Translations under genes and position numbers: made by a program
NCBI RefSeq assembly: GCF_020181655.1
Contig: NZ_CP084032.1
Coordinates: 4,774,001-4,838,000, forward strand
Length of the DNA stretch: 64,000 nt
Direction: 5' to 3'
From: Pectobacterium colocasium
GTDB taxonomy: Bacteria > Pseudomonadota > Gammaproteobacteria > Enterobacterales > Enterobacteriaceae
The notes under the pieces: model-generated
Seen by the model: only the letters and a program-made list of their open reading frames with translations
Database searches by the model: none
Told to the model about the DNA's origin: nothing
Shown: positions 7,758 through 17,347 of the stretch, one piece after another
How positions within the stretch are numbered: position 1 is the stretch's first letter
Layout: each line of letters starts with the position of its first letter

Positions 7758-10307
7758 CTAGAAGCGTTGTAACACGCTGATTTTTACATTGCGCCCTACG
7801 CCGGACACGGATTCGCCCAGATACGGGTAGTAATCGGTATTCAGCAGGTTATCGACCGTCACCCGTGCCTCAAATCCTTTTATCGCCTGCGGCTGCCAGC
7901 TCGCGAACAGGCCATGCAGCACATATCCCTTACTCTTCGGTAACGCCCAAATATCGGCCAGTGGATCGCCATCGGCAGGCGAACGATCCTGCTTACGCAC
8001 AAAGTCTCCCGTCCAGCCTACCGCCATATCCAGGCTCGGAATTTTGGTGCCCAGCGTAGCGTGTGCTGTGGTTGGCGGGATTTCGGCAATCCAGGTTTTA
8101 TTGCCCCACGGATTACGTGGTGACGCATCGCGCTCGCCACGAATCGAGGAGAAGGACAGGCTGCCAAACAGCCAGCGGCTGTCGTAGAAGGATTCAATTT
8201 CGACCCCTTCAATGGTATAGCCCGGCAGATTACGGTAGTTAGAGAGCGGCTGCCCACAAGATGATGACGTACCGCTCTGCGTTTGCGCTTCACACAAGAT
8301 ACCGCGACGGTAGAAAATTTCGTTTTTACCGCGGTTACGGAACAGCGTCGTGCGGATTTGCAGACTGTCCTCTTCCAGCATCAGGTTATTGAAGTCCAGA
8401 ATCGCGCCCAGACGAAATGCTTTGATGCTTTCCACTTGCAGATTACGGCTGGTTCCCGGCACGCTGGACGCCGCAGATTGCACTTCATATTGCTCATCGA
8501 CGACAGGCGCGCGCCAGGTACGGCTGGCATCGGCAAACAGAGAGAGGTTATCCGTCGCTTTCCACAACGCCCCAATACGCGGTGACCAGCCAGTATAAGT
8601 CACGCTACTGTAGTCATGCCCTGCGGCTGGAATACTGCTGTTATAACGTGGCGCAAAGTTAGGTTTCCCCGTGTTCGTCACATGGTCATAGCGCACACCT
8701 GGCGTAATTGTCACGCTGCCCAGCGTCACCGCATCCTGTACATACAGGCTACGGGTTTCCTGTTCCCCAGCCGGCATATAGTAAGGCTGGAAATAGCCGT
8801 AGTTATACTCGGCGTTATTCTTACCAGATGGATAGTAGATCAGCGTGTCGCGCTTATGTTGATGCCAGCGCATACCCACCAGCAGCTTATGATCGAGCGG
8901 GCCGGTAGTGAACAGACTTTCATTACTGACATCCGCAAGCTGATCCTTGTAGCTCACCCAGCTTTCGTTCCCCAACGATCCCAGATAGCTACTCTGTGAA
9001 GCTGAATCAGGACGCCGGTCATGCTGTTCGGTTTTTGAGGTAGCAAATGACGCCGTCAGATTCAGCCACGGCTGATCCTCTGGCGCAATGTTCCATTTCA
9101 GCGAGTAGTTTTTATCGACCTGATCGCGATAAACCAGCTTGCGCCGCCAGGCCTCTTCCCAACCGTAGCGATCGATTTCCGCCTGCGTGGGGGACGCCAT
9201 ATCGTCACGCTTCGCGGCAAACGGCTGCCAGCCGTCAGATTCGGAGCGCATGGCTGAGAGCGTCAGCGTCTGAGCATCCGTCAGGTAGATGTTGGTCTTC
9301 AGTAAGTAGGACGCCATGTCGCTGGTGGAGTAGACAAAGCGCGTGCCATCAGGGCGTTCAATATTGTCGCCATCGCGCTTGCTCATGTAGAGCAGGCCAT
9401 CTGCCATCCCCTCTTCCGTGCGGCCATACAGCGCGCCGCTGTAGATATTTTGCCGATCGTTAGTGTGATAGCTGTATTTGACCATCCCACCGAAATTTTC
9501 TCCCGGCAGCAGCAGATCGCTGGCGTCTTTGGTATCAACATGGATGGTGCCGCCGAAGCCGCCGTTGCCGCTGCGAATATCATGCGGCCCTTTATCGACG
9601 TCTATACGCTTAATCAGCTCCGGTTCAATAAACACCGAACCCTGACGGTATTTCTCAAAGCCTTTCGGCGCGCCATCCAACACGACTTTGACGTCTTCCA
9701 TGTCGCCCATACCCCAGATGTTCAGGCTCTGCCCCCCTGGACGGGGAGATCCCGCCATCGACACGCCGGGGAGTTTATCAAGCAGGCTAGCAATATTATC
9801 AGCCTGCACGCGATCAACATCGGCCTGACGCAACACGGAACGCCCAGCGGCGGCGCTGTCCGAAGTGCCGCCAACAACCGACAGCGTCGGGATCATCAGG
9901 CTGCCGTCGCTTCCCTCGGCGGCAAGCGCGGATTCAAGCCGATATCCTGTGGCCGTCTGTACCGCACTCAGCCCCGTTCCCGCCAGCGCGGCCGCGAAAG
10001 CCTCCTGAACGGTATAGGTTCCCTGCACGCTCCCGCTGGTTTTATTCTGCGTTTGATCGGGAGAAAACGTGAGAATGACATTGGCGCGGCTGGCAACAGC
10101 CTGTAGCGTGGCTCCTAGCGGCCCTGCCGGTATGGAGAACGTCACTGTTGGGGCCACCGCCTTGGCGGCCGTTTCCGCCGCCAAGGCCGAACTGACCGTT
10201 CCGGCACTCAATATCAACACGCCAGACAGTGCCAAATGGACTGCCCGCGCCAGCGCCAAGGCAGGTTTATGCGCGATGCACCCGTCATCATAATTGTTTA
10301 TCGCCAT
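7758..10307 (-). CDS. TonB-dependent heme/hemoprotein-type receptor with STN signalling domain
   Basis: An 849-residue outer-membrane transducer. From MAINNYDDG there is a signal peptide ending near ALAAE. An STN domain follows (about 55-130, VTFSIPAGPLGATLQAVASR), which contacts FecR. The plug contains LLDKLPGVSM, LNIWGMGDMEDVKVVLDGAPKGFEKYRQG and RIDVDKGPHDIRSGNGGFGG, typical of the hemoglobin/transferrin/lactoferrin receptor class. The barrel has WRAP and RNLQVES, resembling the FRAP...NPNL pair of heme receptors such as HasR. It ends in LLNTDYYPYLGE...VLQRF, a normal C-terminal phenylalanine. The ATG at 10307 is better spaced from AGGGG than the one at 10313. No hemophore gene is present, so the substrate is uncertain. 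Confidence 0.9.
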   Translation of the reverse strand: MAINNYDDGCIAHKPALALARAVHLALSGVLILSAGTVSSALAAETAAKAVAPTVTFSIPAGPLGATLQAVASRANVILTFSPDQTQNKTSGSVQGTYTVQEAFAAALAGTGLSAVQTATGYRLESALAAEGSDGSLMIPTLSVVGGTSDSAAAGRSVLRQADVDRVQADNIASLLDKLPGVSMAGSPRPGGQSLNIWGMGDMEDVKVVLDGAPKGFEKYRQGSVFIEPELIKRIDVDKGPHDIRSGNGGFGGTIHVDTKDASDLLLPGENFGGMVKYSYHTNDRQNIYSGALYGRTEEGMADGLLYMSKRDGDNIERPDGTRFVYSTSDMASYLLKTNIYLTDAQTLTLSAMRSESDGWQPFAAKRDDMASPTQAEIDRYGWEEAWRRKLVYRDQVDKNYSLKWNIAPEDQPWLNLTASFATSKTEQHDRRPDSASQSSYLGSLGNESWVSYKDQLADVSNESLFTTGPLDHKLLVGMRWHQHKRDTLIYYPSGKNNAEYNYGYFQPYYMPAGEQETRSLYVQDAVTLGSVTITPGVRYDHVTNTGKPNFAPRYNSSIPAAGHDYSSVTYTGWSPRIGALWKATDNLSLFADASRTWRAPVVDEQYEVQSAASSVPGTSRNLQVESIKAFRLGAILDFNNLMLEEDSLQIRTTLFRNRGKNEIFYRRGILCEAQTQSGTSSSCGQPLSNYRNLPGYTIEGVEIESFYDSRWLFGSLSFSSIRGERDASPRNPWGNKTWIAEIPPTTAHATLGTKIPSLDMAVGWTGDFVRKQDRSPADGDPLADIWALPKSKGYVLHGLFASWQPQAIKGFEARVTVDNLLNTDYYPYLGESVSGVGRNVKISVLQRF

Positions 10308-10665
10308 TGTCATTCCCCTGAAATATTGAAAAAAAAGACACATCAGGTAGGTCACGCGAAAAACAAAATCGGGCAGGAAAAGTACAAAAATTTTCAGGAA
10401 AACCTCTTCAACGCGACGTGAGCAGCCGTGTTCAGGCACTCAATGGAGCTCCTCCACGACCGCAAAACGCACCTTCGGCCACGAACGGCAACCCCTCCAC
10501 CATTGATTTTCACGGCGCTTGACCCCATCTTAGTCAGTAATCCGCAGTAGATATCCGCCTTGCCGTATTTTTTTCTTCAACGGATTGCCCGCAGTAGCCA
10601 GTCTGGAACGGCAAGATGAAGACGCGATCGGCAACGAGATCACCCACAATTATCAGGACGGCCCC
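10308..10665. other. Divergent promoter region, receptor / prlC
   Basis: About 350 bases between divergent genes. It should contain the ECF-sigma promoter of the receptor (no Fur box is visible here, unlike in front of the sigma gene) and the promoter of prlC. A sigma-32-like promoter for prlC is listed separately. Confidence 0.5.
10501..10532 (+). promoter_or_regulatory. Sigma-32-like (heat-shock) promoter for prlC
   Basis: CATTGATT at 10501-10508, a 14-bp spacer and CCCCATCTTA at 10523-10532 fit the RpoH consensus (CTTGAA, 13-17 bp, CCCCATNT), best in the -10 element. The E. coli prlC/opdA gene is known to be a heat-shock gene, which supports the reading. Confidence 0.5.
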
Positions 10666-12708
10666 ATGACGAATCCATTACTGACCTCATTTACCCTGCC
10701 CCCGTTCTCCAGCATCAAGACGGAAGATATTGTCCCTGCGGTGCAATCCGCATTGGATGAATGCCGCAAGACGGTAGAACGCGTGGTGGCGCAAGCGGGG
10801 CCGTTTACCTGGGATAATCTGTGCCAGCCGCTGGCAGACAGCGACGATCGCCTTGGCCGCATCTTCTCCCCTGTCAGCCACCTGAACGCCGTGAAGAACA
10901 GCCCGGAGCTGCGCGGCGCTTACGAACAGTGTTTACCACTGCTGTCCGAGCACAGCACCTGGGTCGGCCAACATGCTGGCCTGTATCAGGCTTACCGCAG
11001 CCTGCGCGACGGCGAACATTACGCTACGCTGAGCGTGGCGCAGAAGAAATCCGTGGATAACGCGCTGCGCGATTTTGAACTGTCAGGTATCGGCCTGTCG
11101 CCGGAAAAACAGAAACGCTACGGCGAAATTTCCGCTCGCTTGTCCGAGCTCGGCTCGCAGTACAGCAATAACGTGCTGGATGCCACCATGGGCTGGAGCA
11201 AGCTGATTACCGACGTCACCGAGCTGGATGGCATGCCGGAAAGCGCGCTGGCAGCGGCCAAAGCGCAGGCCGAAGCCAAAGAACAGGATGGCTGGCTGCT
11301 GACGCTGGATATCCCGAGCTACCTGCCGGTGATGACCTACTGTACCAATCAGGCGCTGCGTGAAGAGATGTACCGCGCCTACGGCACCCGCGCGTCCGAT
11401 CAGGGGCCGAACGCAGGTAAATGGGACAACAGCGAGGTGATGGCGGAAGAGCTGGCGCTGCGTCACGAGCTGGCACAACTGCTGGGCTTCGATAGCTATG
11501 CGCACAAGTCACTGGCGACCAAAATGGCGGAAAACCCGCAGCAGGTACTCGATTTCCTGACCGATCTGGCGAAACGCGCCCGTCCACAGGCTGAAGAAGA
11601 ACTCGCGCAGCTGCGCGCCTTCGCCAAAGAACACTACGGTGTGGATGAATTACAGGCCTGGGATATCACCTACTACAGCGAGCAGCAAAAGCAGCACCTG
11701 TATTCCATCAGCGATGAACAGCTTCGTCCGTACTTCCCGGAAAACCGCGCGGTGAACGGCCTGTTTGAAGTCGTTAAGCGCATCTATGGCATCACAGCCA
11801 AAGAGCGTAAAGACGTGGATGTCTGGCATCCGGATGTCCGTTTCTTCGACCTGTTCGATGAAAGTGGTGAACTGCGCGGCAGTTTCTACCTCGATCTGTA
11901 CGCCCGCGAACACAAACGCGGCGGTGCCTGGATGGACGACTGCGCGGGTAAACTGCGTAAGGGCAACGGCGAACTGCAAAAACCGGTCGCCTATCTGGTC
12001 TGCAACTTCAACCGCCCAGTCAACGGTAAACCAGCCCTGTTCACGCACGACGAAGTCACTACGTTGTTCCACGAATTCGGTCACGGCCTGCACCACATGC
12101 TGACCCAGATCGATACCGCCGGTGTCGCGGGTATCAACGGCGTACCGTGGGATGCGGTCGAACTGCCGAGTCAGTTCATGGAAAACTGGTGCTGGGAACC
12201 GGAAGCACTGGCCTTTATCTCCGGTCACCACGAAACCGGCGAACCGCTGCCGCAGGAGCTGCTGGATAAAATGCTGGAGGCGAAGAACTATCAAGCCGCA
12301 CTGTTCATTCTGCGTCAGTTGGAATTCGGCCTGTTCGATTTCCGTCTGCACGCCGAGTTTGACCCCGCGAAAGGCGCACAGATTCTGCCGACGCTGGCCG
12401 AAATCAAAGCGCAGGTGGCCGTGGTGCCAAGCCCAAGCTGGGGCCGCTTCCCGCATGCGTTCAGCCACATCTTTGCGGGTGGCTATGCCGCAGGCTACTA
12501 CAGCTATCTGTGGGCCGACGTGCTGGCGGCGGATGCTTACTCTCGCTTCGAGGAAGAAGGCATCTTCAACCGTGAAACCGGCCAGTCGTTCCTGGATAAC
12601 ATCCTGACCCGCGGCGGTTCCGAAGAGCCAATGGAGCTGTTCAAACGTTTCCGTGGCCGCGAACCGCAGTTGGATGCCATGCTCGCGCATTACGGCATCA
12701 AAGGATGA
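10666..12708 (+). CDS. prlC: Oligopeptidase A (M3 metalloprotease)
   Basis: A 680-residue cytoplasmic zinc peptidase that degrades short peptides, including cleaved signal peptides. The zinc site HEFGH lies at residues 469-473 ([13 protein letters not shown]), with the downstream glutamate in the [13 protein letters not shown] segment. The start at MTNPLLTS gives exactly the E. coli length and N-terminus; a longer in-frame reading from 10585 is not needed. CAGGA lies upstream. Its stop overlaps the rsmJ start (ATGA), the same coupled pair as in E. coli. Confidence 0.97.
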   Translation: MTNPLLTSFTLPPFSSIKTEDIVPAVQSALDECRKTVERVVAQAGPFTWDNLCQPLADSDDRLGRIFSPVSHLNAVKNSPELRGAYEQCLPLLSEHSTWVGQHAGLYQAYRSLRDGEHYATLSVAQKKSVDNALRDFELSGIGLSPEKQKRYGEISARLSELGSQYSNNVLDATMGWSKLITDVTELDGMPESALAAAKAQAEAKEQDGWLLTLDIPSYLPVMTYCTNQALREEMYRAYGTRASDQGPNAGKWDNSEVMAEELALRHELAQLLGFDSYAHKSLATKMAENPQQVLDFLTDLAKRARPQAEEELAQLRAFAKEHYGVDELQAWDITYYSEQQKQHLYSISDEQLRPYFPENRAVNGLFEVVKRIYGITAKERKDVDVWHPDVRFFDLFDESGELRGSFYLDLYAREHKRGGAWMDDCAGKLRKGNGELQKPVAYLVCNFNRPVNGKPALFTHDEVTTLFHEFGHGLHHMLTQIDTAGVAGINGVPWDAVELPSQFMENWCWEPEALAFISGHHETGEPLPQELLDKMLEAKNYQAALFILRQLEFGLFDFRLHAEFDPAKGAQILPTLAEIKAQVAVVPSPSWGRFPHAFSHIFAGGYAAGYYSYLWADVLAADAYSRFEEEGIFNRETGQSFLDNILTRGGSEEPMELFKRFRGREPQLDAMLAHYGIKG

Positions 12709-13451
12709 GCATCTGCTTAATCGCAGAAGAAGGCGCCGACAGTGGCGCCTTATCTTCTCTGGCCGCACGCTGGGGGCTGGTTTCCGATCCCGATGCGGTG
12801 ATGGCGCTGGTGCTGACTGCGGAGCGTCTGGAATTGCGCAAGCAGGATGAGCCGAAGCTCGGTGCTATCTTCGTCGATTTCGTTGCAGGAACCATGGCGC
12901 ATCGTCGTCGCTTTGGCGGCGGACGCGGCGAAGCCGTCGCTAAAGCCGTGGGGATCAAAAAAGATTACCTGCCGGATGTCGTGGATGCGACGGCCGGGCT
13001 GGGACGCGATGCCTTTGTACTGGCAGCACTAGGCTGTCGGGTACGTATGGTGGAACGCAATCCGGTGGTTGCAGCACTGCTGGACGACGGGTTGCAGCGT
13101 GGCTATCGGGACGCAGAAATTGGCTCTTGGCTACAAGAGCGGCTGACGCTACTGCACGCGTCGAGTATGACGGCACTGCGCGATATCACGCCGCCGCCGG
13201 ATGTGGTTTATCTCGATCCGATGTTCCCGCATAAACAAAAGAGCGCGCTGGTGAAGAAGGAAATGCGGGTATTTCAGTCGCTGGTTGGCGCAGATGATGA
13301 TGCCGATGCGCTGCTGGCACCCGCGCGCGCGCTGGCGAAAAAACGCGTCGTGGTGAAGCGGCCGGACTATGCGCCACCGCTGGCTGGCGTACCGGCACAA
13401 TCCATGCTGGAAACCAAAAGCCACCGTTTTGATTTCTATCTTCCCGCCTGA
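12705..13451 (+). CDS. rsmJ: 16S rRNA (guanine1516-N2)-methyltransferase RsmJ
   Basis: A 248-residue SAM-dependent methyltransferase (formerly YhiQ) that methylates G1516 of 16S rRNA. The SAM-binding loop reads [16 protein letters not shown] (about 85-100), followed by the acidic VERNP. The catalytic motif is YLDPMFPH, an NPPF-like N2-guanine signature. It overlaps prlC by 4 bp and is surely cotranscribed with it. Confidence 0.95.
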   Translation: MSICLIAEEGADSGALSSLAARWGLVSDPDAVMALVLTAERLELRKQDEPKLGAIFVDFVAGTMAHRRRFGGGRGEAVAKAVGIKKDYLPDVVDATAGLGRDAFVLAALGCRVRMVERNPVVAALLDDGLQRGYRDAEIGSWLQERLTLLHASSMTALRDITPPPDVVYLDPMFPHKQKSALVKKEMRVFQSLVGADDDADALLAPARALAKKRVVVKRPDYAPPLAGVPAQSMLETKSHRFDFYLPA

Positions 13452-13603
13452 AAAATTTCGTCGCCGCGACGCTAAGCGTATCGGCGATGAAAAACTTAGC
13501 CTGCTTCGCATTTCCTACGCTGCTTTTGCAAAGTCTGTGGCACTAATGAGAAGCAAATCGCATAATTCCGCGCTATCACCTTTTATGACACTAAGATGAC
13601 ATA

Positions 13604-15499
13604 ATGAAAAAAACACTTTTGTCACTTCTGCTTTGTTTGAGTACCTCTGCTATGGCCGTTCAGGAACCGGTAAATATTACGATTCTGGGGACATCTGATC
13701 TGCACGGCACGTTCGTTCCCTGGGATTACGCCACCGATACTGCCAACATGGCAGGCAGCCTGAGTCAGATCGCGACACAGGTACAGAAGGTTCGCGCACA
13801 GCAGCCTAACGTGATTCTGGTTGATGCGGGCGATACGATTCAGGGCAACTTTGTCGAAACCTTCAAAAATGACAAAACCAGCCCGATGATCCTCGGTTTT
13901 AACGCCCTGAACTATGACGTCTGGGTGCTGGGCAACCATGAGTTCGATTTCGGCCTGAATGTGCTCTCCACCTCGCTTGACCAGTTCAACGGCACCGCGC
14001 TGGCGGGCAACATTTTTTGGGAGAGCGGTAAACCTTACTTACCTGCCTACAAAATTGTCGAACGACAGGGCGTGAAGATTGGCATCATCGGCATGGATAC
14101 GCCGATGACCGCGGAGTTCGCCAAAGGCACAGACCGCGTGAAAGGGCTGAACTTCACCGATCCTGTCGGGGCGGTAAAAACCGTTATTCAGCAAATCCAC
14201 GATAAGGTTGACGCTATCGTGTTGGTCGCCCATATGGGCATCGATAACGAGAACCAACGGCCGGGGACGGGCGTAGGTGACATTGCCCGAGGGAACCCTG
14301 AATTAGCCGCCATCGTCGCGGGTCATATGCACGTAAAAGTAGATAAAGAGGTGATAAATGGCGTGATTGTCACCGAACCAGACAAATACGGCCGCGCACT
14401 GTCGCGCATCGATTTGCAGTTTGAACAACAGAACGGCAAATACGTACTGATCAATAAGGACAGCTATACCTATTCGATTAAGGACGTGGATTCTGACCGC
14501 AAGATGGAAGACATCTACGAGCCTTATCACAATACCCTGCGCGCCAACGCCAACCGTCCGATTGCGCAGCTCCTCGGACACGATCTGGTGCCGCAAGATG
14601 CCGTGAAAGGCATTCCTCAGGTACACGTGCAGGACACGGGTATCAGCGCCCTGTTTCAGGAAGCCAGCCGTCACTACGCCCCTAAAGCGCAGGTTATCGC
14701 GCTGCAAATTGATAACGATCGGCCCAAGATGAACGTCGGCACCATCTCCGCCAAGGACATTGCCTTTAACTATCAATACGCTGGCGGCGAGATTACGGTT
14801 TATCAGCTCACCGGAAAAGCACTGAAGAAATACATGGAATGGTCAGCGGATTACTTCAATCAGCTACAGGACGGCGATGTGACTTACAGCTTTAATCCGC
14901 AACGCCGCGCGTCCAAGTATTCCACCAACGATTTCTTCGACGGCGTGACGTACACCATCGACCTGACGAAACCCGCCGGGCAGCGCATTACCGACCTGAA
15001 GATGAATAACGGCACGCCTGTTACCGACGACATGCCGATTCGTCTGGGCATGAACAGCTACCGCATGGGCCACCTGACGCAGAAAGGCGGTGTGCTGGAA
15101 GGCATGCAATTCCCGGTGCTGTCGGATACCAAAGTGGAATATGGCGAAGAGGCAGGCACGATTCGTAACCTAACCATCCGCTATCTGACCGAGGTGAAAA
15201 AAGGCCAATACGAGGGCACGGTGCCGCAGCGCTGGAAGCTGGCAGGATTGCAGGGCTATGAGCGCGAACGCCGTATCGTCGAATCGCTGCTCAACAGCGG
15301 AAAAATCAGCGTACCGACCTCAGACGACGGCCGCTACAGCAACGTGCAATCCATCAACGTGAAAACGCTGCTGCTGCCGGATGCCGCACAGCGGGAGAAA
15401 CGCGTGGCGGAACTGACGCAACAGCGCGACAGCGCCACCAACGCGTTGACCAAACAGCGGCTGAACGATCAACTGACCATTATCGCGGCCATTAACTAA
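13604..15499 (+). CDS. Periplasmic 5'-nucleotidase / 2',3'-cyclic phosphodiesterase family enzyme
   Basis: A 631-residue exported metallophosphatase. The signal peptide MKKTLLSLLLCLSTSAMA is cleaved before VQEP. The binuclear metal site is complete: DLHG, DAGDTIQG, GNHEFDFG and GHMH. The C-terminal 5'-nucleotidase domain (about 350-560) has NDFFDGVTYTIDLT and LGMNSYRMG for substrate binding. It should strip phosphate from extracellular nucleotides or nucleotide sugars. It is longer than UshA and differs from CpdB, so the exact substrate is unknown. The tail after 560 is charged and helical (REKRVAELTQQRDSATNAL). Confidence 0.85.
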   Translation: MKKTLLSLLLCLSTSAMAVQEPVNITILGTSDLHGTFVPWDYATDTANMAGSLSQIATQVQKVRAQQPNVILVDAGDTIQGNFVETFKNDKTSPMILGFNALNYDVWVLGNHEFDFGLNVLSTSLDQFNGTALAGNIFWESGKPYLPAYKIVERQGVKIGIIGMDTPMTAEFAKGTDRVKGLNFTDPVGAVKTVIQQIHDKVDAIVLVAHMGIDNENQRPGTGVGDIARGNPELAAIVAGHMHVKVDKEVINGVIVTEPDKYGRALSRIDLQFEQQNGKYVLINKDSYTYSIKDVDSDRKMEDIYEPYHNTLRANANRPIAQLLGHDLVPQDAVKGIPQVHVQDTGISALFQEASRHYAPKAQVIALQIDNDRPKMNVGTISAKDIAFNYQYAGGEITVYQLTGKALKKYMEWSADYFNQLQDGDVTYSFNPQRRASKYSTNDFFDGVTYTIDLTKPAGQRITDLKMNNGTPVTDDMPIRLGMNSYRMGHLTQKGGVLEGMQFPVLSDTKVEYGEEAGTIRNLTIRYLTEVKKGQYEGTVPQRWKLAGLQGYERERRIVESLLNSGKISVPTSDDGRYSNVQSINVKTLLLPDAAQREKRVAELTQQRDSATNALTKQRLNDQLTIIAAIN

Positions 15500-15539
15500 C
15501 CGACACCTTGCGGGAATCTGGGTAGTAGACAAAGTGCAG

Positions 15540-15644
15540 CGGTAATAATGGATAGATCGTAAAGACGCTGCAAGTACCTCCCTGTAAGCTCGAGCCGCGC
15601 CATCCTTGGCGCGGACGCTTTACTCTTCTATTCCATTATCACCG
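15540..15644 (+). repeat. Palindromic intergenic repeat, copy A
   Basis: A 105-bp imperfect palindrome with termini CGGTAATAATGGA / TCCATTATCACCG and internal hairpin GCGCCATCCTTGGCGC. It shares its order of motifs (GGATAGATCGTAAAGACGCT, then the hairpin, then CGCTTTACTCTTCTATTCC) with copies at 17175-17277 and 39675-39779. It lies just beyond the 3' end of the FAD oxidoreductase gene. Confidence 0.85.
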
Positions 15645-15687
15645 TTTTCACTCTACGAAGAGGTTTTCCAACGATCAGCAAACACTG

Positions 15688-17001
15688 CTATCTCTCGCTG
15701 CGGGCTTTCCAGCGCTCGCTCGTCAGATAGCCGTTCACGCCCACATCCAGGAAAGGGCGTGGCGGCAGGTAGTTCGCCTGTCCGAGCGATTGCATATCGC
15801 TAATCAGCGGGTTGTCCTCGCCCAACGCCAGATCCGCCAGAATATGTCCGGCGGCGGTTTGCTTCGACAGCCCCGCTCCGTTACAGCCTGCGGACGCGTA
15901 CACATTGTCGCTGAGCTGCCCCCAAATTGGCGCACCGTTACGCGTTACGCTAATCAAGCCTGACCAGGTATGCGCCATCTTCACATCACTCAACTGCGGG
16001 AACATCCGGGCAAAAATAGCCGCGTGACGACGCGCGTGGCGTCCGGTTTCTACCGCGCTATTGACCAGCTCCGGGGCAAATTTTACATGTTCCCGAATCA
16101 GGAAACGATGGTCGCGCGTATAGCGTAACGTCGCGCTGGCCAACGCATTAACTGGCGTCACGCCCCAGTCTGGCATATCGCCAATCCGTGCTAGCTGTTC
16201 CGCATTCAGCGGTTCCGTCAGCGTCGCGAAGGTCGCAACGGCAAACACCCGACCATTGAACAGCGGCAGACCGCGTGCCGCGCCGTTAATCGCCATCATC
16301 AGTTTATCTGCCTGAATCTCGCCATAGGGCGTTTCCACGCGAATGCGCGATCCGGTCTCGATATTCAACGCAGGGGAATGGGCATAAACCGTCACGTTCT
16401 TCGGCAGGTTCGCCACCAGACCGACCACCAGCGCCGCCGGGTTTAGCAGAATGCAATTCGGGGTATACACGGCACGATGATAGAAAGACGTGCCGAGGCG
16501 GCGAGCCAGTTCGTCTTTTTCCACCACCTGATAGGGTTCATCCAGATCGTCCAATTCACGCACATAGGTATCGATCAGGCCGTTAAACGTCGAACTGACC
16601 GCGCAGTGATATTTCCCCGCCACGCTCCAGTCGCACGCGATAGCATGGCGATCCACCTTCTCTTTCAAGCGTGCCACGCCGGACTGCAACAGACGACGAT
16701 AAGCGGCCGCTTTTTCCAGCTCCGCCGTCGAGCTACCGATGTTGTGCGGTAAATCGATCACAAAACCGGAGTTACGCCCAGAGGCATTGTCGCCAATCTC
16801 TCCTGCATCCAGCAGGATAATGTGTTTATCCGGACGCTGCTCAGCCAGACGCTGCGCAAAGGCAATTCCCGCGTAGCCTGCGCCGATCACCAGCCAGTCC
16901 GCCGTTGCTTTTCCGCGCTGCTGCGGGTAATTCGGTTTATCGATAAAATCTGCCGACCAGCCATTACGATTCTGATCGAAAGGAAGATGTTTGATTTTCA
17001 C
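15688..17001 (-). CDS. FAD-dependent amine/amino-acid oxidoreductase (DAO family)
   Basis: A 437-residue flavoenzyme of the D-amino-acid-oxidase/OrdL type. The FAD-binding fold starts with DWLVIGAGYAGIAFAQRLAE (GxGxxG, about 40-60), then LLDAGEIGDNASGRNSGF. The C-terminal FAD contact is SAGCNGAGLSKQTAAGHILADL. Family members oxidise amino acids, gamma-glutamylputrescine or sarcosine-like amines; no neighbour reveals the substrate. I chose the GTG at 17001 (VKIKHLPFDQ), because longer readings run through the palindromic repeat at 17175-17277 and look non-coding. The gene sits between two direct copies of that repeat. Confidence 0.82.
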   Translation of the reverse strand: MKIKHLPFDQNRNGWSADFIDKPNYPQQRGKATADWLVIGAGYAGIAFAQRLAEQRPDKHIILLDAGEIGDNASGRNSGFVIDLPHNIGSSTAELEKAAAYRRLLQSGVARLKEKVDRHAIACDWSVAGKYHCAVSSTFNGLIDTYVRELDDLDEPYQVVEKDELARRLGTSFYHRAVYTPNCILLNPAALVVGLVANLPKNVTVYAHSPALNIETGSRIRVETPYGEIQADKLMMAINGAARGLPLFNGRVFAVATFATLTEPLNAEQLARIGDMPDWGVTPVNALASATLRYTRDHRFLIREHVKFAPELVNSAVETGRHARRHAAIFARMFPQLSDVKMAHTWSGLISVTRNGAPIWGQLSDNVYASAGCNGAGLSKQTAAGHILADLALGEDNPLISDMQSLGQANYLPPRPFLDVGVNGYLTSERWKARSER

Positions 17002-17347
17002 AATGGTGTAAGCCTTGAAAAGAACGGGTTGTATCGGAAGGCAGGAACAGAATACCGACGATACGCAATGCTGATTAAGATAAAGAAAGGCGGGAAGCAG
17101 TGTCCAGCAAGAAATGTCGCTAAAACTGAGAGAAATAAGTGAAAAGGTAAAACACCTGCGAATAGTCCATCGCGCGGGAGTATCGGATAGATCGTAAAGA
17201 CGCTGTAAACATCCCTGTGCGCTCGGCTTGCGCCATCCCTGGCGCAAACGCTTTACTCTTCTATTCCGTTACTCCCGTTTTCGTTCTGCAAATAGGTCTT
17301 CCAACGGTCTAAGCACCTGCAAATACAGGCACCAGAGGAATCATCCG
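17002..17347. other. Intergenic, holds repeat copy B
   Basis: Contains the promoter region of the FAD oxidoreductase gene and the second palindromic repeat, then about 70 bases before the end of gdhA. No gene is seen. Confidence 0.5.
17175..17277 (+). repeat. Palindromic intergenic repeat, copy B
   Basis: A 103-bp copy with termini CGGGAGTATCGGATAGA / TCTATTCCGTTACTCCCG and internal hairpin TTGCGCCATCCCTGGCGCAA. It is in the same orientation as copy A. Confidence 0.88.

Noticed and set aside
11650..12768. Long minus-strand frame (372 codons) inside prlC
   Set aside because: It is fully antisense to prlC, whose protein is conserved along its whole length. The antisense product has no recognisable domain; GC-rich codon use explains the open frame.
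17002..17247. 82-codon N-terminal extension of the FAD oxidoreductase
   Set aside because: It runs through palindromic repeat copy B and has no relation to the family N-terminus; the GTG at 17001 is a better start.
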